From Chitinophagaceae bacterium (GTDB lineage: Bacteria; Bacteroidota; Bacteroidia; Chitinophagales; Chitinophagaceae): 55,506 nt of DNA. The notes beneath the pieces are model-generated. The model was not told the origin of the DNA. It saw nothing but the letters and a program-made list of their open reading frames with translations, and made no database searches. The stretch lies in contig JADKJI010000030.1 in the NCBI GenBank assembly GCA_016721085.1, positions 1 to 55,506 of the forward strand, written 5' to 3'. Positions within the stretch are counted from its first letter, which is position 1, and the number at the start of each line of letters is the position of its first letter. A program made the position numbers and the translations under genes. Of the stretch, positions 51,499 to 55,506 are shown one piece after another.

Positions 51499-54342
51499 TT
51501 ACAGTTCGTGTTTTAAATATTGTGCGGTATAACTTTCCTTGCATTTGAGTAACTCTTCAGGAGTGCCTTCAAACAGAATCTTACCGCCACCATCACCTCC
51601 TTCAGGTCCAAGGTCAATGATATGATCAGCCACTTTTATAACATCCATATTGTGTTCTATCACTAATACGGAGTTTCCACGGTCCGTCAATTTATTTAAA
51701 ACATCCAGCAAATGCTGAATATCTTCAAAATGCAAACCAGTAGTAGGCTCATCCAATATATAGAAAGTTTTACCTGTATCTTTTTTTGATAACTCAGTAG
51801 CCAGCTTCACTCGTTGCGCTTCTCCCCCACTTAAGGTTACTGCGCTTTGTCCAAGTGTGATATATCCTAACCCCACTTCATCCAGCACTTTTATCTTACG
51901 ATAGATATAAGGTACGTTCTGGAAGAATTCCACAGCCTCTTCTACTGTCATATCTAACACATCACTGATCGACTTTCCTTTGTAACGTATCTCCAGCGTT
52001 TCCCTGTTATAGCGCTTTCCCTGGCATTTCTCACAATGAACATATACATCGGGAAGGAAATTCATTTCAATCACACGCATACCACCTCCTTCACACGCTT
52101 CACAACGACCACTCTTTACATTGAAAGAAAAACGGCCTGCATTATACCCTCTTATCTTGGCTTCTGGTATGGCAGCGAATAAAGTCCTGATATCGGTAAA
52201 GAAACCGCAGTAAGTGGCAGGATTGCTTCTTGGTGTGCGTCCTATCGGACTCTGGTCAATCTCTATCACCTTATCGATATGCTCCAATCCTTTTATAGTC
52301 TTGAATTCAAGTGGTGTCACCCTTGAACCATAAGCATGTTTCGAAAGAATAGGATATAATGTTTCGTTGATAAGAGTCGATTTACCGCTACCGCTCACGC
52401 CAGTTACAACAATCAATTTGCCTAACGGCAATTTCACATCTACATTCCGCAGGTTATTCCCTTTGGCTCCTTTCAATTCCAGCCATTTGCCATTACCTTT
52501 TCTTCTTTCTTTTGGAACAGCTATGGAACGATGACCGTTAAGATAGCCTGATGTAAGGGTATCCAATTTCAATAATTCCTTGGGAGGCCCCTGAGCAACT
52601 ATCTTTCCTCCATGGAAGCCGGCTTTTGGTCCGATATCGACCAAATGATCTGCAGCCATCATGATATCCTTATCATGCTCTACCACAATCACACTATTAC
52701 CGATATCACGAAGATGCTTCAGCGCACCTATCAATCGCTGGTTATCTCTTTGATGTAAGCCGATACTTGGTTCATCCAAAATATAGGTGATACCCTGTAA
52801 TTGGGATCCAATCTGTGTTGCCAATCGTATACGCTGGCTTTCACCTCCACTCAGTGTTTTGGAAGAACGGTTTACTGTTAAGTAAGTAAGACCTACATCC
52901 AATAAGAATTGCAGCCTGTCCCTGATCTCTTTCAACACATCCTTTGCAATAGCCTGCTGCTTCTTATTGATACGCAATTCCAGTCCATCCATCCAGGCTG
53001 CCAGGTTATCCAGGTTCATATTACTCAGTTCAGCAATATTCCTGTCATCTACCTTGAACCATAGACTTTCCTTTCTCAATCTGGTACCATCGCAACTTTC
53101 GCAGGGTTTCAATTGCATGAAACCTTCGGCCCAATCACGTAAGCCTTCACTATAGCCATTGTTGAACCAGCGGTTCAGCATGTTTATGATGCCTTCGAAA
53201 GGACCTTGCGGATCAAACTTCACATTTTCAAAATCAATATCTATTTCATCTCCTTCTTCATTTCCGTAGAGAAGGATATTTAATGCCTTCTTTGGCAAAT
53301 CCTTTACCGGTGTTGTAAGGGATATCTTGTTCTTCTTTGCAATCTCCTGCACCTGTTTATAAACAAAAGCTTCTCGCTCCTCACCTAATGGAGCAATTCC
53401 ACCCTCTTTAATACTCAATTCCCCATCAGGAATGATGGATTCCATATTTACATGGAACATGGTTCCTAATCCCTTACAAACAGGACAAGCACCATAGGGA
53501 GAGTTAAAGGAGAATGAATTGGGATTGGGTTCTTCGTAACTGATGCCGGTATCTTCACACATCAATAACCGTGAGTAAGAAGCCAGTTCTTTCACTTCCT
53601 TACCTGTATCATTAGAAGCTTCAGTAAACAATAAATCCTTTCCGGTCTTCAATGCTTGTTGTACACTCTGACTGATTCTCACTTTAAAATCATCTGTAAC
53701 TTTTAAGCGATCAATCACCACTTCAATATCGTGGATCTTATATCGGTCTACCTGCATCTTCGCCACTAAATCTTTGATCTCGCCATCCACTCTAACTTTC
53801 AGGTAGCCTTTTTTACGGATGTCTTCAAACAATTCACGGTAATGTCCTTTACGGCCACGAACCAATGGAGCCAGTATAGTAAGTTTCTTTCCAGCAAAAC
53901 GTTTGAAGATATTGGCCACAATCTCTTCTTCACTCCACTTCACCATCTTCTTACCGGTATTGTAACTATAGGCTTCACCGATTCTTGCATACAGCAAACG
54001 CATGAAGTCGTATATCTCGGTGATGGTTCCTACTGTTGAACGCGGATTCTTATTGGTCGTTTTTTGTTCTATGGAAATAACAGGTGACAGTCCGGTGATC
54101 TTATCAACATCCGGTCTTTCCATATCACCCATGAACTGGCGGGCATAGGCACTGAAACTTTCCATGTATCGGCGCTGTCCTTCAGCATAGATGGTATCAA
54201 ATGCCAACGACGACTTGCCACTACCACTGATGCCGGTTATCACCACCATCTGATTCTTCGGTATGGTTATATCGATATTCTTCAGGTTATGCACCCGGGA
54301 ACCAAAAATGGCTATCTCTTCAAGATGATTACTCTCACTCAT
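51499..54342 (-). CDS. uvrA: Excinuclease ABC subunit A
   Basis: The damage-sensing ATPase of nucleotide excision repair. It has 947 residues, the standard length. There are two ABC modules: Walker A GISGSGKSSLAFDT and GVSGSGKSTLINET, and signatures LSGGESQRIRLAT and LSGGEAQRVKLAT. The zinc modules are CPVCKGLG with CESCDGTR, and CEACEGGG with CEKCQGKR. The C-terminal motif ILDEPTTGLHFEDIQHLL is intact. It acts with UvrB and UvrC, which are not in this window. Confidence 0.97.
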   Translation of the reverse strand: MSESNHLEEIAIFGSRVHNLKNIDITIPKNQMVVITGISGSGKSSLAFDTIYAEGQRRYMESFSAYARQFMGDMERPDVDKITGLSPVISIEQKTTNKNPRSTVGTITEIYDFMRLLYARIGEAYSYNTGKKMVKWSEEEIVANIFKRFAGKKLTILAPLVRGRKGHYRELFEDIRKKGYLKVRVDGEIKDLVAKMQVDRYKIHDIEVVIDRLKVTDDFKVRISQSVQQALKTGKDLLFTEASNDTGKEVKELASYSRLLMCEDTGISYEEPNPNSFSFNSPYGACPVCKGLGTMFHVNMESIIPDGELSIKEGGIAPLGEEREAFVYKQVQEIAKKNKISLTTPVKDLPKKALNILLYGNEEGDEIDIDFENVKFDPQGPFEGIINMLNRWFNNGYSEGLRDWAEGFMQLKPCESCDGTRLRKESLWFKVDDRNIAELSNMNLDNLAAWMDGLELRINKKQQAIAKDVLKEIRDRLQFLLDVGLTYLTVNRSSKTLSGGESQRIRLATQIGSQLQGITYILDEPSIGLHQRDNQRLIGALKHLRDIGNSVIVVEHDKDIMMAADHLVDIGPKAGFHGGKIVAQGPPKELLKLDTLTSGYLNGHRSIAVPKERRKGNGKWLELKGAKGNNLRNVDVKLPLGKLIVVTGVSGSGKSTLINETLYPILSKHAYGSRVTPLEFKTIKGLEHIDKVIEIDQSPIGRTPRSNPATYCGFFTDIRTLFAAIPEAKIRGYNAGRFSFNVKSGRCEACEGGGMRVIEMNFLPDVYVHCEKCQGKRYNRETLEIRYKGKSISDVLDMTVEEAVEFFQNVPYIYRKIKVLDEVGLGYITLGQSAVTLSGGEAQRVKLATELSKKDTGKTFYILDEPTTGLHFEDIQHLLDVLNKLTDRGNSVLVIEHNMDVIKVADHIIDLGPEGGDGGGKILFEGTPEELLKCKESYTAQYLKHEL

Positions 54343-54439
54343 TATTTGGGGGAAGTTCTTTTTTCCTGTCGGGTAAGCTCCCGAAACAGGCTGACGAAGA
54401 TACTAACAAACTGCGTTGTCTAAAGTTCCAAAAAAGAAA

Positions 54440-54460
54440 AACCAGCCAAAAAGGCGGGTT
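54440..54460 (-). terminator. Rho-independent terminator after the gene at 54507-55305
   Basis: The stem AACCAGCC/GGCGGGTT has one mismatch and a five-base A loop. On the minus strand it is followed by a strong U-run (A-rich at 54429-54439). It lies 47 bases past the stop at 54507. Confidence 0.8.
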
Positions 54461-54506
54461 TGGTTTACTTGTCCACCCAGCGCCCATAATCTGGCCTCTT
54501 TAATTG

Positions 54507-55305
54507 TCATAAAATAATGTAGGCTTCAGAACCCGGGTTAGAAGTAATTCCATATTTTATCAATCGCCCCTTGTCATCAAATTCATGATTTATCAAATAC
54601 CTGAGCCAGTACGCCATGCCTGAATCAGGACCTAGTCTTACATATGTTCTTACATTAACAGGGTTTAGTTCAGGAAAAAGGCCTAAATAACAAAGTAATG
54701 TGAAACCATTGTCGACTGTTCTAAGCTCGTCTTGATAATACTGATATTTCCCTTTTCTACTATAATCATACCCAAACGTATATCCAATTCCGGCCCCATT
54801 TTCCTTAATAGAAAGGATATTGCCATAACTGTCGTAGACGCATGAGTCTACAAAATAGTTTTCCCAATCAATGGCAACCAATCGGTTATTCTTATATCGG
54901 AATTGGAATTTCTGTAAATCCTCATCTCCATATGCAGCAATAGGCCTGTTTTGTGAATTCAGCCTAATCGTATATGTGGTGTCAAATGCATTGGTCTTAT
55001 TGATAAGATAGATGAAAGACCCCTTGTAAATAATTCTTAAATCATACTTAAAAAACAAACTAGCGGGATCAGTTTCATTGAAAAAAGAAGCATAAATGCC
55101 AGTGGGAATAGTATTCGTCCCGAGTACGTTTTTGCAAAAGAAAAGGATGGTCGAGATTATACATGGAACTGATGCATTGCTCAACCTGATATTTCTTTTC
55201 GGAGGGAGGATTATCTCCAAACCAATTTACCTTATAACACGAAGAAAAAAGGAAAATACTTATCAAGATGTACAGCCATTTTATTAAAAGCAAATTTTTT
55301 TTCAT
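54507..55305 (-). pseudogene. Lipoprotein with RHS-like repeats, split by one frameshift
   Basis: The first frame starts at the ATG at 55305 (MKKNLLLIKWLYILISIFLF, lipobox SSCYKVN) and runs to about 55140. The second frame continues as CKNVLGTNTIPTGIYASFFN and ends at 54507. Removing one T from the run at 55132-55142 joins them into about 266 residues. The body has YxYDSYGN-type repeats (VYDSYGNILSIKENGAGIGY, FDDKGRLIKYG) like the RHS/DUF4595-type lipoproteins of Bacteroidota. It is a cell-surface protein of unknown role. Confidence 0.7.
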
Positions 55306-55428
55306 AAGAAATAAGTTTAAAGTATGTAGAATCCAATTCCAGAGAATCCGAAAGGTAGTCGTGGAAAAAAGCAGCATCAATGATATGTGGCATTGTTAAT
55401 ACTGACGGCTATCATCAAAATGAAAAAA

Positions 55429-55443
55429 CCTCCCAATGGGAGG
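55429..55443 (-). terminator. Terminator hairpin of a gene entering from the right edge
   Basis: The stem CCTCCC/GGGAGG with loop AAT, followed on the minus strand by a six-U run (A at 55423-55428). The likely upstream gene ends at about 55470 on the minus strand. Confidence 0.7.
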
Positions 55444-55469
55444 CTTTCATTATTATATTTATCTGGCTA

Positions 55470-55506
55470 TTATGCCGAGTTTCTTCCTGCATTGATGATA
55501 CCAAAC
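55470..55506 (-). CDS. Last codons of a minus-strand gene cut by the window edge
   Basis: One minus-strand frame reads FGIINAGRNSA and stops at TAA (55470-55472) followed by TAG. A terminator follows 27 bases later. Too little is visible to name it, and another frame is open to 55459. Confidence 0.3.
   Translation of the reverse strand, partial: FGIINAGRNSA

Noticed and set aside
1..55506. tRNA, rRNA and known riboswitches
   Set aside because: I looked for typical cores and long conserved rRNA words and saw none; a covariance search (tRNAscan, Rfam) would be decisive.

Overview
The window is a piece of chromosome from a member of the Bacteroidota, most likely a Chitinophagaceae-type soil or water bacterium. 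The reasons are the gene families (DUF4476, DUF6089/PorG-like barrel, MtfA-type M90 peptidases, two-domain amidohydrolases, Reg_prop/Y_Y_Y sensor kinase, a type IX-like beta-sandwich domain), the Bacteroidota promoter core TAnnTTTG before several genes, and few Shine-Dalgarno sites. I see no rRNA, tRNA, CRISPR array, prophage or transposase.

Layout. 1-5.2 kb holds small accessory genes: a KOW protein, two damaged members of one membrane-protein family, a CrtO-like protein, a hydrolase fused to a SnoaL-like domain, and a PH-domain protein. 5.5-6.7 kb holds a duplicated lipoprotein gene. 6.9-11.3 kb is a two-gene amidohydrolase operon. 11.4-15.5 kb is deoC, a full aldehyde dehydrogenase, a four-helix-bundle gene, and a half-length dehydrogenase without catalytic residues. 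I read this as a deoxyribose-phosphate module with a split ALDH16-like enzyme. 15.5-23.8 kb holds a SPOR protein, a palindrome array, an M20 hydrolase and a two-component pair. 24-31.7 kb holds central metabolism and envelope genes: malic enzyme, MlaE/MlaF, DUF4198, sucD, DUF4476. 31.9-37.9 kb is one alpha-2-macroglobulin gene broken by about seven frameshifts. 38.3-55.3 kb holds an FAD oxidoreductase, two M90 peptidases, aspS, an esterase lipoprotein, a serine protease, rarA, an ElaA-like acetyltransferase, a PorG-like barrel, a deoxynucleotidase, uvrA and a broken lipoprotein gene.

Two themes cut across the genes. First, the spacers carry several families of word-like repeats arranged as inverted pairs: CGCAGAGACGC hairpins, GGTGCGTG palindromes, GGTTCCAT/GTTCAA words, GTAGGGAAG words, AGTCGGGA words, GCCTAAGG words and CGCAAAGGCG words. 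At two loci the families are nested inside each other in the same order. A related hairpin lies in frame inside a coding sequence. Second, at least four unrelated genes, and probably six, contain single-base lesions, mostly in short homopolymers. This means either real gene decay or an error-prone assembly, and it should be settled before any pseudogene claim.

All family assignments come from reading the translations. No database search was run.
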